From the NCBI RefSeq assembly GCF_013297935.1, contig NZ_JAAFIX010000001.1, positions 621,466-685,465 on the forward strand: a stretch of 64,000 nt of DNA. The letters are read 5' to 3'. The notes under the pieces were generated by a model. It saw nothing but the letters and a program-made list of their open reading frames with translations, was not told the DNA's origin and searched no databases. The stretch comes from Rhodoferax sp. (GTDB lineage Bacteria; Pseudomonadota; Gammaproteobacteria; Burkholderiales; Burkholderiaceae_C). Position numbers and translations under genes: made by a program. This document shows positions 7,161-15,712 of the stretch, piece after piece. How positions within the stretch are numbered: the first letter of the stretch is position 1; each line of letters opens with the position of its first letter.

Positions 7161-8740
7161 TACGAGAGAGCCCCCACCGCATGGGGGTCGCTACAAAACG
7201 GCAAGACCAGCGAGACCGTGGTGCCGCCGGGCTGGCTGCTGTGGACTTCGGCGCGGCCGGTGTGGAGCTCGGCAATGCGCTTCACTATGGCCAGCCCCAA
7301 GCCCTTGCCGCCCTCGCCGGTAGCGGGTGCCACGTTGGCTTTGTTTTGGTAGTAGCGCTCAAACAGTTGGGGCAGGTCGGCCTGCGCAATGCCGGGCCCG
7401 GTGTCACGCACTTGCAGCGCCACCCACTCCGCACCCTGGCGCTGTGCGGCCAAGGTGATGGTGTCGCCGCTGCGGCAAAACTTGAGCGCGTTATCGAGCA
7501 GATTCGACAGGGCCCGCTCGATCAGCTCCACATCGACCGCCGCGCAGGGCGGGTCGGCCGGGTCGGTGGGCAAAACCACCAGCGCCATGCCCTGCTGCTG
7601 GGCACGCGGCCCGAAGCGCAGCGCAATGTCGTCCAGCAGCTCGCCCAAGTCCATGACCTGGGGCTTGAGTTGAAACGCGGGCTCGTCGAGGTGCGCTAGG
7701 TCGCCCATGGACTGCACCAGCCGCGCCGCGTTGCGGGTGTTGCGCAGGGCCGTTTGCACCAAGGGCAGGTCTGCGCTGTGTTGGGCTTGCTGCGCCCAGC
7801 GGGTTTCCAGGGTCTCCAGGCAGGCGGCGGTGGCGGTGAGCGGCGAGCGCAAGTCGTGCGACAGGTTGCTCACGGCCTCGCGGCGGAAATGGTCCAGCCG
7901 GGCCAGCAGGCTCCACTGCGCGCGCAGCGCCAGCAGCATGGCGCGAATGCCGTTGTGCAGTTGGCCCAGCTCGTCTTTACTGGTGGCAGCGGTGCCCCAC
8001 AAATCATCCGGCAGGGGCGGGGGCGCGTTGGGCTGGCCCTCTTGCGCCGCACCGGGCGGCATGATGGGCAGGCCGTGTTGGGTGACATGGGCCAGCGCGG
8101 TGGTGATGCGGGCCAAGGGGCGCGTCACATGGCTGATAACCCACACCGCCATCAGCGTGCCCAGGCCCACCACCAAGAAGATGAGCACCACGGTGGGCAA
8201 GGCAAAGGTGCTTTGCAGCGCCATCCAGTTGCTGGGGGTGAGCAAAGGCTTGTCGCACACGACATACAAATAGCCATCGGGGGCAGCGTGCTGCCCGATG
8301 GAGTTGCGGTACAGGGCGCGGGCAGCCACGATGGTGGCGGCCGAGCCGCTTTCGGGGTTGTCGCCCATGACATAGGGCATGGGCTTGGCGCCAGCCGCCT
8401 CTTGCACAGGGCCTAACGCTACCCGCACCCCGCGGGTGGACGTGTCTTCGGTAGACGATGCCTTGACGGTGCCTTGGCTGTCGAGCAGGTAGATCTGGGT
8501 GCCCGGTTCAAACAGCACCAGGTTGCTCAAAAAGCCATCAAAATTTTCTTGGTACCGGTCCTGCATGGCAAACATGTCATTGTGTTTGGCAATAACCCGG
8601 TCCAGAAAGGCACTGGCGCGATAGTAGGCGCTTTCGTGCTCAAACTGCTTGAACGCCAAGCCCACCACCACCAGCACGCCCAGCACCGTAAAGAGGCCCG
8701 TGAGCAGGATGGTGAGCGCGATCTTGAAGCGAACGGTCAT
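7160..8740 (-). CDS. Two-component sensor histidine kinase
   Basis: A 526-residue membrane kinase. TM1 is near residues 7-30, followed by a periplasmic sensor loop to about 180, TM2 (VVLIFLVVGLGTLMAVWVI), a HAMP region, HisKA with NLSHDLRSPL (phospho-acceptor His295), and a HATPase with N-box NLLDNALKF, DTGPGIA and GKGLGLAIVKRI. All catalytic boxes are intact. Its start overlaps the regulator stop by ATGA at 8737-8740, so the two genes form one operon with the regulator first. The inserted Pro-rich stretch between HAMP and HisKA (about 230-250) is unusual. Ligand unknown. Confidence 0.92.
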   Translation of the reverse strand: MTVRFKIALTILLTGLFTVLGVLVVVGLAFKQFEHESAYYRASAFLDRVIAKHNDMFAMQDRYQENFDGFLSNLVLFEPGTQIYLLDSQGTVKASSTEDTSTRGVRVALGPVQEAAGAKPMPYVMGDNPESGSAATIVAARALYRNSIGQHAAPDGYLYVVCDKPLLTPSNWMALQSTFALPTVVLIFLVVGLGTLMAVWVISHVTRPLARITTALAHVTQHGLPIMPPGAAQEGQPNAPPPLPDDLWGTAATSKDELGQLHNGIRAMLLALRAQWSLLARLDHFRREAVSNLSHDLRSPLTATAACLETLETRWAQQAQHSADLPLVQTALRNTRNAARLVQSMGDLAHLDEPAFQLKPQVMDLGELLDDIALRFGPRAQQQGMALVVLPTDPADPPCAAVDVELIERALSNLLDNALKFCRSGDTITLAAQRQGAEWVALQVRDTGPGIAQADLPQLFERYYQNKANVAPATGEGGKGLGLAIVKRIAELHTGRAEVHSSQPGGTTVSLVLPFCSDPHAVGALS

Positions 8741-9465
8741 GGGGCGTGGTGCGGCGGGGTGTCGCGCATTTTGTAGCCCGCGCCGCGCACGGTCAGGATG
8801 TACTCAGGGCGCAGCGGGTCGTGCTCTAGCTTGGCGCGCAGGCGGTTGATGTGGGTGGTGACGGTGTGTTCGTAACCGTCATGGCTGTAGCCCCACACCG
8901 CGTTGAGCAACTCCGAGCGGGAAAACACCCGCCCGGGGTGCTGGGTGAAATACAGCAGCAGGTCAAACTCCAGCGCGGTGAAGTCGAGCCCCTGCCCGCG
9001 CAGCACGGCTTGGCGTTTGCTGGGCACGATGTGCAGCTCCCCATTGCGCAGGGTTTCGCCACCAGTGTGCTGGGCACCCTGTGCCTGGCGCATGAGGTCA
9101 GAGCGCCGCAACAGCGCTTTGACCCGCGCCAGCAACTCGGCCAGCGAGAAGGGTTTGGTCAGGTAGTCATCGGCGCCCAGCTCCAGCCCGAGCACACGGT
9201 CTAGCTCGGTGGACTTGGCGGTGAGCATGAGGATGGGGGTGCTGCTGCCGCGCGCGCGCAGGGTTTTGCACAGCTCCAGCCCGTCGAGCCCGGGCATCAT
9301 CCAATCCAAGATCAAGAGGTCGTGCGCCTGGTCGGTTTCGGCGTGCAGCGCGGCGCGCCCGTCCGCCACGCTGGAAACGGCGTAGCCCGCGCTCTGCAGG
9401 TTCATCACCAGCACGTCGCGAATATCGGTTTGGTCCTCGGCCACGAGGATTCTTTTGCTGTCCAT
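8737..9465 (-). CDS. OmpR-family response regulator
   Basis: A 242-residue regulator. The receiver domain has the acidic pair E10/D11, phospho-acceptor D54 in LLILDWMMPG, and the conserved Lys in DDYLTKPFSLAE. The C-terminal winged helix (FTALEFDLLLYFTQHPGRVF, then VTTHINRLRAKLE) is of OmpR/PhoB type. I start it at MDSKRIL (9465), because the 13 residues before it are not part of the receiver fold. It is the first gene of the regulator-kinase operon and is divergent from the sigma-factor gene at 9607. Confidence 0.92.
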   Translation of the reverse strand: MDSKRILVAEDQTDIRDVLVMNLQSAGYAVSSVADGRAALHAETDQAHDLLILDWMMPGLDGLELCKTLRARGSSTPILMLTAKSTELDRVLGLELGADDYLTKPFSLAELLARVKALLRRSDLMRQAQGAQHTGGETLRNGELHIVPSKRQAVLRGQGLDFTALEFDLLLYFTQHPGRVFSRSELLNAVWGYSHDGYEHTVTTHINRLRAKLEHDPLRPEYILTVRGAGYKMRDTPPHHAP

Positions 9466-9606
9466 AGGGGCTGTGGTCGCGTGAGCGGGCGGATTCTTAC
9501 GCATTTGTTATCTGGCTGTGATATTTCGCGAGCAGGGTGTGAGCTTGGGCACGCACAGTCTACCCATGGCCTGAGCACCCCTCGCTGGGCCCACCAGGAG
9601 CCCGCC

Positions 9607-10215
9607 ATGATGACCGCCACCTTGATGCCCACCGCAACAAACTCTTGCACCGCTGCGTTTGCTGCCGCCGCGTTGTCTGTGCAACCCATCGTGTGCCAAG
9701 ACAACGTGTCGTTGGGCTGGGCCGACTTGGTGCCGCACCGCGAATACTTGGTGCGCTACGCCCGGCGCCAGTTGCGCGACGCCACCCAGGCCGAAGACGT
9801 GGTGCACGACGTGTTTGAAGCTGTGATGTCGGGGCATGCCCGCTTTGCCGGTCGCAGTGCCTTGCGCAGCTGGCTCACCGCAGTGCTGAAAAACAAGGTG
9901 GTGGATTTGATTCGCACCAGCGCCCGCTGCGACACCACGCTGGACGTAGACACCGAAGGCGATGGCGATACCGATGGTGGCCACGGCGCCCACCTGGAGT
10001 GCCCGCGCCCCCGCCCCGATGAGGTAGCCGAGCAACGCGAGCGCCTGCGCCACACCCTAGGCCGCATTGCCACCCTGCCGCGCACGCTGCAAGACATAGT
10101 GCAGCTGCGTTTGCTGGGGGATGCGAGCTCCGAAGAGGTGTGCGAGCGCCTTCAAATATCTGCCAACTGCCTGTTTGTAGGCTTGCACCGCGCGCGCAAG
10201 CAGCTCATGTGCTGA
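9607..10215 (+). CDS. ECF-type RNA polymerase sigma factor
   Basis: A 202-residue sigma-70 family protein. Region 2 is YLVRYARRQLRDATQAEDVV through RSALRSWLTAVLKNKVVD, and region 4 is IATLPRTLQDIVQLRLLGD followed by a helix-turn-helix ending HRARKQL. ATG 9607 has AGGAG upstream at the right spacing. A Gly/Asp-rich linker (DTEGDGDTDGGHG) separates the regions. No anti-sigma factor follows: the next DNA is the remnant of a ferritin-like gene. The regulated genes are unknown; the adjacent ABC exporter is one candidate. Confidence 0.85.
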   Translation: MMTATLMPTATNSCTAAFAAAALSVQPIVCQDNVSLGWADLVPHREYLVRYARRQLRDATQAEDVVHDVFEAVMSGHARFAGRSALRSWLTAVLKNKVVDLIRTSARCDTTLDVDTEGDGDTDGGHGAHLECPRPRPDEVAEQRERLRHTLGRIATLPRTLQDIVQLRLLGDASSEEVCERLQISANCLFVGLHRARKQLMC

Positions 10216-10218
10216 GCG

Positions 10219-10353
10219 AGTCCGCACATTGCTTTGCACTGCGCCGGCGCTGTACCGAGTTCGATGCGCTTGTCATCGACTGCGGCGCGCTAGCGCCTGC
10301 TCACCAGCAGGATTTGGCCAACTGTTTGCCGTTTTTGGCGTGTGGCGCGGAGT
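10219..10353 (+). pseudogene. 5' fragment of ferritin-like gene (paralogue of 19024-19692)
   Basis: In frame this stretch reads SAHCFALRRRCTEFD, then LVIDCGAL, HQQDLANCLPFLACG and a stop, matching residues about 12-53 of the intact protein at 19024 almost residue for residue. The remaining two thirds, including both ExxH metal-ligand motifs, are gone. It is fused directly to the remnant of a KAS III-like gene. Confidence 0.88.
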
Positions 10354-10496
10354 AAACGGCACAAGGCTGGCTCGCCGACAGCGACCCAAGTCTACGCACC
10401 AGGCCGGTGCTTTTTCTCGGCGCAAAAGCGCTCCAGTACAGCTATGGCTGCTTCGATCTTGAGCGCGGCCGAGGCCCCCGGCCAGGCCAGCGTTGA
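10354..10496 (+). pseudogene. 3' fragment of KAS III-like gene (paralogue of 19683-20816)
   Basis: The frame starting near 10355 reads VLFLGAKALQYSYGCFDLE, matching the C-terminus MLFLGAEATQYSYGGFALE of the intact synthase at 20.8 kb, and runs to a TGA near 10496. All catalytic residues are missing. The ATG of the ABC ATPase (10444) lies inside this remnant, so in the ancestor the synthase and ATPase genes overlapped. This implies an operon ferritin-like / synthase / ATPase / permease that was internally deleted here. Confidence 0.8.
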
Positions 10497-11229
10497 GCTG
10501 CGCGGCGTCAGCTGTGGCGTGCCTGGCCGCCGTCTGTTGGATGCGCTCAGTTGGCGTCTGCCACAGGGAGTGATCTGCTTGCTGTACGGCGCAAACGGGG
10601 CGGGCAAATCCAGCCTACTCAAGCTACTGGCCGGTCTGCTGGAAGGCCAGCCCGGTTTGTGCATTGAAGGCACGGGTGAGGTACTGGGTCAGCCCTTATT
10701 AGGGCGCGGGGGTGCGCAACGGGCTCGCTTGGGCTATATGCCGCAGCAAGGCGGGCTTTACGAGGAGCTCAGCGTTGCCGAAAACCTGCAATTTCGCGCC
10801 GAGCTGCTGGACCTGCCCGACGCAGCGACCTTCTTGCAAACCCATGTGCAAGCGCATGGTCTGCAACCAGTCTGGCGACAAAAAGTGATACAGCTGTCCG
10901 GCGGTTGGCGACAACGAGTGGCTTTTGCGGCGGCCCTGTTGGCGGGTCCGCGCCTGCTGTTGTTGGATGAACCCAGTGCCGGAGTCGATCTGGAGGCGAA
11001 GGCGCAGATCTGGGCGCGCATCCACGGCCTGCGAGAAGCAGGGGTGACCGTCTTGGTCAGCAGCCACGACAGCGAGGACGCCCAGCAATGCGAGCAGCTG
11101 CTGGCGTTGGCCAGCGGGCGACTGGTGTTTCAAGGTCGGCCGCAAGACCTGGCCGCCGGCCTGGGCGACGGCAGCTTGCAGGCCGGCCTGCGGGCGCTGC
11201 TGCGAGTTAGCACGGTGCCCTGCCCATGA
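10444..11229 (+). CDS. ABC-2 type transporter ATP-binding protein
   Basis: A 261-residue ATPase. Walker A is GANGAGKSS, the signature is LSGGWRQRVAFA, Walker B is LLLLDEPSAGVD and the switch His is in LVSSHD. It lacks membrane segments and pairs with the next gene. I start it at MAASILSAAEAP (10444); the longer frame from 10342 reads through the pseudogene remnant in another frame. ATGA overlap (11226-11229) with the permease gene shows co-translation. It drives export of an unknown substrate across the inner membrane. Confidence 0.9.
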   Translation: MAASILSAAEAPGQASVELRGVSCGVPGRRLLDALSWRLPQGVICLLYGANGAGKSSLLKLLAGLLEGQPGLCIEGTGEVLGQPLLGRGGAQRARLGYMPQQGGLYEELSVAENLQFRAELLDLPDAATFLQTHVQAHGLQPVWRQKVIQLSGGWRQRVAFAAALLAGPRLLLLDEPSAGVDLEAKAQIWARIHGLREAGVTVLVSSHDSEDAQQCEQLLALASGRLVFQGRPQDLAAGLGDGSLQAGLRALLRVSTVPCP

Positions 11230-12422
11230 GACTACTTGAATGGGCCCAGGGTATGCGACGCCATTCCCGCCTGATTCGGGCGGTGGCTCGCAAGGAGTGG
11301 CAGCAGCTGCGGCGCGACCGCCTCACGCTCGCGCTCTTGCTGGGTGTGCCCTTGGCGCAGATTTTGTTGTTCGGCTTTGCCATCACGCTCACGCCCACCC
11401 AACTGCCCGCCGCCTGGGTGGCGCTGCCGCCCAGCGGCATGCAGAAAGAGCCAACCGATGCCGCGCTGGATGCGCACGTCCACCGCGCCATGCTGGCCCA
11501 CCTGAGCCAAGGCCAGGGCCTGCGCATCGCGCCCGATCCGCTGACACCCGAGCAGGCCCAGGCCCAGCTGCAGCGGGGCGAGCTGCGCTTACTCCTAGCT
11601 TGGCCCGCCCAGCCCTCACGCTACCTGCTACAAGGTCAGACGCTGCCCTTGCGCTTGGAGGCTGACCTCTCTGACCCTTATGTCCACGCACTGGTCGCCC
11701 AGCTGGGTGACGGGCTAGCGCATGGCTTATCGGCCCGTCTGGCTGGGCCCGCCGGGCCACCGCTGCGTTTGCAGCTGCCGGAGGGGATGGCCCTCAGCCT
11801 TGAACTGCGCGGGCGCTTCGCGCAGTCTCCTGATTCGGGTGCCTACCTCGTGCCGGCGCTCAGTGGGGTCATTCTCACGCTCACCCTGACGCTGATGGCT
11901 GCGCTGTGCGTGGTGCGGGAGCTGGAGCGTGGGACCTGGGATGCATTGCGCACCACGCCACTGGGTGCCATCCATATTGTGATCGGCAAACTGCTGCCCT
12001 ATGCCACGCTGGGCCTTGTGCTTTATGCCTTGATGCAGGCACTGGCAGCCGCCCTGTTTGGCACGCCCTGGGCTAGCCTCTGTTTGTGGGGCTTGGCGGC
12101 GGGCTTCATGCTGGGTCAACTAGGCCTGGGGCTGTGCTTATCGCTGCTGGCGCGGACCCAGTTGCAGGCATTGCAGCTGGGGGTATTCTTTTATCTGCCC
12201 TCGATTCTTTTGTCTGGCTTTATGTTCCCGTTTGAAAGCATGCCGGCCTGGGCGCGCGGCTTGGGTGAATTGCTGCCGCTGACACATTTTTTGCGCGCAC
12301 TGCGAGCCGAATTGTTCCGCGGCGCCGATGCTACTCAGGTGCTGAGCTTGGGTGCCCCGATCGTGTTGTTTGCCGGCCTGGCGCTGGGCCTTTCGGTGTG
12401 GGGCTATCGGCGCCGGGTGTGA
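11226..12422 (+). CDS. ABC-2 type transporter permease
   Basis: A 398-residue protein of the YhhJ/YadH-like ABC-2 class. One N-terminal transmembrane helix (LTLALLLGVPLAQILLFGFA) is followed by a long periplasmic domain to about residue 200, then five C-terminal helices with the ERGTWDALRTTPL and GFMFPFESMPAWARGLGELLP blocks typical of the family. With one ATPase and one permease the complex is probably a homodimer of each. Substrate unknown; the upstream remnants hint at a product of the ferritin-like/KAS III pair. Confidence 0.9.
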   Translation: MRLLEWAQGMRRHSRLIRAVARKEWQQLRRDRLTLALLLGVPLAQILLFGFAITLTPTQLPAAWVALPPSGMQKEPTDAALDAHVHRAMLAHLSQGQGLRIAPDPLTPEQAQAQLQRGELRLLLAWPAQPSRYLLQGQTLPLRLEADLSDPYVHALVAQLGDGLAHGLSARLAGPAGPPLRLQLPEGMALSLELRGRFAQSPDSGAYLVPALSGVILTLTLTLMAALCVVRELERGTWDALRTTPLGAIHIVIGKLLPYATLGLVLYALMQALAAALFGTPWASLCLWGLAAGFMLGQLGLGLCLSLLARTQLQALQLGVFFYLPSILLSGFMFPFESMPAWARGLGELLPLTHFLRALRAELFRGADATQVLSLGAPIVLFAGLALGLSVWGYRRRV

Positions 12423-12728
12423 GGAACTGAGGCCGCCTATCGACCCGTGGGTCTCATCCCTTTTTAGGAGTCAAGCTTCTATGTACACGGAACTGTCCCT
12501 TAGACCCTGGTGTTTTCAACCGGTCCTTTGGCCAGCGCGCTCAGCCAGGCACTCACAGCCTTGCCCTTTCATGCAGCGGCCCTGGCCAAGACCTTGGCAC
12601 CGCTTTGATAGTCGCTGCGAGGCTTGTCGAATCAAAAATGAATTGACGTAAGAACCTGCTGGTTGGCTCGACCAATGAGCACCACATTTTGTGCGGCAGC
12701 CTCAGCATTCATTTAAATCGAGTCAACT
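12423..12728 (-). pseudogene. Decayed coding remnant of unknown origin in a gene-poor gap
   Basis: No intact gene is visible in these 306 bases. On the minus strand a short frame reads NAEAAAQNVVLIGRANQQVL near 12700-12640, then a frame change leads to DYQSGAKVLARAAA, a stop, and SAWLSALAKGPVENTRV near 12600-12490. The residue usage looks protein-like but the frame is broken by stops and a shift. I do not recognise the family. Confidence 0.3.
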
Positions 12729-13559
12729 ATGCCCATACAACGCCGCAATGCCATCAAACTCATGGCTTTTTACGCTGTTTTTGCCAGTAGTCCACATGTT
12801 TTTGCTCAAGGCTCTGGTTTAGACCATAGTTACGCCGGCTGGGACGCCCTGCTGCAAAAGCATGTCAAATGGCTGCCTGACGGCAAACAGTCACGCATGG
12901 ACTACCGCGCATTGGCGGCAGACCGCGCGGCTTTGCAAGCCGTGCTGGCGCAGTGGTCGGCGGTCACGCCAGCGCAGTTTGCAACCTTCAGCCGTGAACA
13001 GCAAATGGTGTTTCTCATCAACGCCTACAACGGCTTCACCGCAGAACTCATCCTGACCAAGTACCCCAACCTAAAGTCCATCAAGGATGCAGGCTCATTG
13101 TTACAGTCACCGTGGAAAAACAAGTTTTTTACCTTGCTTGGTGAGCAACGCCACTTGGACTGGATTGAGCATGAGCAACTCCGCCCCAACTACAACGACC
13201 CACGCGTCCACGCTGCAGTTAACTGCGCCAGTATTGGTTGCCCCGCTCTGCGGCCTGACGCATTCACGCCCGCCAAACTGGATGCGCAACTGACTGACGG
13301 CATGTTGCGCTTTATGAGCGACCGCAGCCGCAACCGTTACAACGCGCAATCAGGCAAGCTGGAAGTCAGCGCCATCTTTAAATGGTTTCGCGAAGACTTT
13401 GAAAAAGGTCAACGCGGCTTTGCCAAGCTTGAGGACGTGTTTGCCTTTTATGCGGACCAGTTAACCAACGACGCAGCAACCAGAGACAAGCTGCGCGCGA
13501 AAACGGTCAGTATCAGCTTTTTAGACTACGACTGGTCATTGAATGACACCGGTCGCTAA
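12729..13559 (+). CDS. DUF547 domain protein, exported
   Basis: A 276-residue protein. The N-terminus MPIQRRNAIKLMAFYAVF has a twin-arginine-like start and a hydrophobic core, with likely cleavage after VFAQ. The body carries the DUF547 blocks FLINAYNGFTAELIL, IEHEQLRPNYNDPRVHAAVN and NCASIGCPAL. DUF547 has no established reaction. It overlaps the frame of the next gene's upstream region but not its chosen start, and the two are co-directional, so co-transcription is likely. The base composition is lower in GC than the flanking transporter genes. Confidence 0.85.
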   Translation: MPIQRRNAIKLMAFYAVFASSPHVFAQGSGLDHSYAGWDALLQKHVKWLPDGKQSRMDYRALAADRAALQAVLAQWSAVTPAQFATFSREQQMVFLINAYNGFTAELILTKYPNLKSIKDAGSLLQSPWKNKFFTLLGEQRHLDWIEHEQLRPNYNDPRVHAAVNCASIGCPALRPDAFTPAKLDAQLTDGMLRFMSDRSRNRYNAQSGKLEVSAIFKWFREDFEKGQRGFAKLEDVFAFYADQLTNDAATRDKLRAKTVSISFLDYDWSLNDTGR

Positions 13560-13692
13560 CGCAAATCAAGCCGCCGAGCCGACCTTGCCAGCGATACGCC
13601 TGGCTACGTACCGGGACAGATTCTGGTGGTGTTCAGCCCAATACCTCCACATTTTCTTGTCACGCTTTTTTGCAAGATCACCCGTTAAGTTG

Positions 13693-15111
13693 ATGCCCAT
13701 CAGCACCTCGCTATCGGTGCTATCAGCGATGTTGGCGTTGGTTGTACCCATAACAGCGACTGCTCAAACTTCAGCAGCCCAAACCCTTGTTACACCCAGT
13801 CAAACAGCGCCTGTAGCGCCAGCGACGGGTTTGAAAGATAAAGCACAGCAAGATTTCCCAGCAGCACCAGCCGTTCGCAGCGGGCCACTAGCTCCGGCCG
13901 TGAGTCAAGCGCTAGCTTTGGTTGCACCGGCGATTCGTGACAATCGCTTTCCAACCGCTGCCGTAAGAGCCATTGGCCGAGGGGGCGATGCGCGCATGGC
14001 CTGGTATCTCAATGATTTGATCCGTCTGGTCAACAGCCAATCTGCGGCTGATGAAGTCGTCGCGGCATTCGAGCAGCTGACCCAAGCCCCGCTACCACTT
14101 GATGCCTTCACCGCCATGGGTGACCGTGTTCTAGCTTGGAACCTGCCAGCGCCACCGGGCTACCGAGAGATGAAGCGCGATTTGTTTTTGCAGATCGAGC
14201 CGCGCTGGCAACCTTTTTTTGACGATGCGCAATCAGCCATCGATTGGCGACAAGTGGGTTGGGGTGGCGTGTTTATTGACGATAGGCCTGATGCCACCCA
14301 AGGCCAAATTTGTCCACGCGGTTGCATCCCCGCTCTAGACCAGCCCAAAACCACGCCAGCTGCTCAGGGCAATTGGTATCCAGACAACGCTATCGTTTTT
14401 GGTCTGGTCATCAACGGTGAGGCTAGAGCCTATCCCAAGAACATAATGGAAGTGCATGAAATGGTCAACGACACTCTGGGCGGGCGACAAATCGGTATGC
14501 CCTATTGCACGCTGTGTCGGTCGGTGCAAGCCTATCTCACAGATCGTGCAGGTAGCTTCAAGCCTTTGCTACGCACATCAGGCCTGCTGTCCCGCTCCAA
14601 TAAATTCATGTACGACCTGCGTACATTTTCTGCAGTCGATACGTTCACCGGGCAAGCCATATCCGGCCCATTGCACCGCGCCAAAATCGTGCTGCCTCAA
14701 GCCACGGTTGTGATCTCAACTTGGGCAGCTTGGCGCAAGGCCTACCCCAACACCACCATACTGGCCGAAGACGGTGGCGTGGGTCGCCGCTATCCTGCCA
14801 ACCCACTGCGCGGGCGAGATGATCAAGGTCCCATCTTTCCAGTCGGCCCGGTGGATACGCGCTTGGGCGTACATGACGTGGTTCTGGGTGTTATCTCACC
14901 AGACGGCAGGGCGTTGGCGTTTTCGCGTGCTGCCGCACAACTGGCTATTAAGGCAGGCGAACCTGTTCGCCTTGCCGGCGTAACGGTTCGCGCTGACGCT
15001 GATGGCTTACGCGCTTTTGCAGGTGATACTGAAATGCCTAGCCATGAAGCTTTTTGGTTTGCTTGGAGTCAATTTAGGCCTGCCACGCTGCTGTGGCAGC
15101 GCAAGCAGTGA
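13693..15111 (+). CDS. DUF3179 domain protein, exported
   Basis: A 472-residue protein. MPISTSLSVLSAMLALVVPI is a clear signal peptide, so I start at 13693 rather than at the first codon of the frame (13543), which adds 50 unconserved residues overlapping the DUF547 gene. The DUF3179 core includes VFGLVINGEARAYPKNIMEV, IGMPYCTLCRSVQAY and a Cys-x-x-Cys in that block. Function of the family is unknown. Together with the DUF547 gene it forms a two-gene exported unit. Confidence 0.85.
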   Translation: MPISTSLSVLSAMLALVVPITATAQTSAAQTLVTPSQTAPVAPATGLKDKAQQDFPAAPAVRSGPLAPAVSQALALVAPAIRDNRFPTAAVRAIGRGGDARMAWYLNDLIRLVNSQSAADEVVAAFEQLTQAPLPLDAFTAMGDRVLAWNLPAPPGYREMKRDLFLQIEPRWQPFFDDAQSAIDWRQVGWGGVFIDDRPDATQGQICPRGCIPALDQPKTTPAAQGNWYPDNAIVFGLVINGEARAYPKNIMEVHEMVNDTLGGRQIGMPYCTLCRSVQAYLTDRAGSFKPLLRTSGLLSRSNKFMYDLRTFSAVDTFTGQAISGPLHRAKIVLPQATVVISTWAAWRKAYPNTTILAEDGGVGRRYPANPLRGRDDQGPIFPVGPVDTRLGVHDVVLGVISPDGRALAFSRAAAQLAIKAGEPVRLAGVTVRADADGLRAFAGDTEMPSHEAFWFAWSQFRPATLLWQRKQ

Positions 15112-15176
15112 GTTACTCCAATTACCAATATACGAATCACCTATGCAAAGCCCTACGGCAATAGCAAGTTTGCCCC

Positions 15177-15671
15177 CTACTGCTCGACGTAGGTGCCCGC
15201 TTTGAGCTCCGGCCAGTTTTGGTCAGCATCTTTGACATAGCCCGGAATATCCATCTTCCACTTCTTCAGCACCGTTTGGTTGAGGTTCAGGTACAACTTG
15301 TTGTTCAGCACTTTGAAGGCCGCAGGGTCGATCTCTGGGGTGTAGCCCTGGGCAACACCGTAGGCGCAGTAACCGCCGTATTGGGGCGCATATTTTTCGG
15401 GATCAGCAGCAAATGCATCGCGATTGGCGACATTGCTGAAGTGCCACGTAGCACCTTGCCATTCGGTGGTGATTGATGCTTTGCCTTTGACTGCCTTGTT
15501 CAGCTTGAAATAGGCCACAGGGTCATAACCGCGAATAGCACCGGCCTCAGTCGAAAAAATCGGCTTGATAGCGTCTGACGCTTGGGCAGGCGCCGCCACC
15601 AGGCTCCCCAATGCAAAAGCCAACGTGCTGGTGGCCAAGAAGTTGCGACGGTGGATTGAAAGCAGGTGCAT
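15177..15671 (-). CDS. YHS domain-containing exported protein
   Basis: A 164-residue protein. MHLLSIHRRNFLATSTLAFA is a twin-arginine-like signal (RRNFL), followed by the YHS region GYDPVAYFKLNKAVKGK, WHFSNVANRDAFAADPEKY and PQYGGYCAYG. YHS domains are associated with metal or copper handling and redox proteins, but no reaction is known here. A paralogue lies at 28973-29449. It follows the 233-residue gene on the same strand after 41 bases, so they are probably one operon. Confidence 0.85.
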   Translation of the reverse strand: MHLLSIHRRNFLATSTLAFALGSLVAAPAQASDAIKPIFSTEAGAIRGYDPVAYFKLNKAVKGKASITTEWQGATWHFSNVANRDAFAADPEKYAPQYGGYCAYGVAQGYTPEIDPAAFKVLNNKLYLNLNQTVLKKWKMDIPGYVKDADQNWPELKAGTYVEQ

Positions 15672-15712
15672 ATTGGGCTCCAGAAGATAAAGATGGTGTG
15701 AATACGGATGAC

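Noticed and set aside
12423..12728. IS110-type transposase remnant
   Set aside because: Broken minus-strand frames looked transposase-like at first (SAWLSALAKGP) but lack the DEDD residues or any diagnostic block, so the origin is left open.
13543..13692. 50-codon N-terminal extension of the DUF3179 protein
   Set aside because: A clear signal peptide begins at the ATG at 13693; the upstream stretch overlaps the DUF547 gene end and has no export signal.
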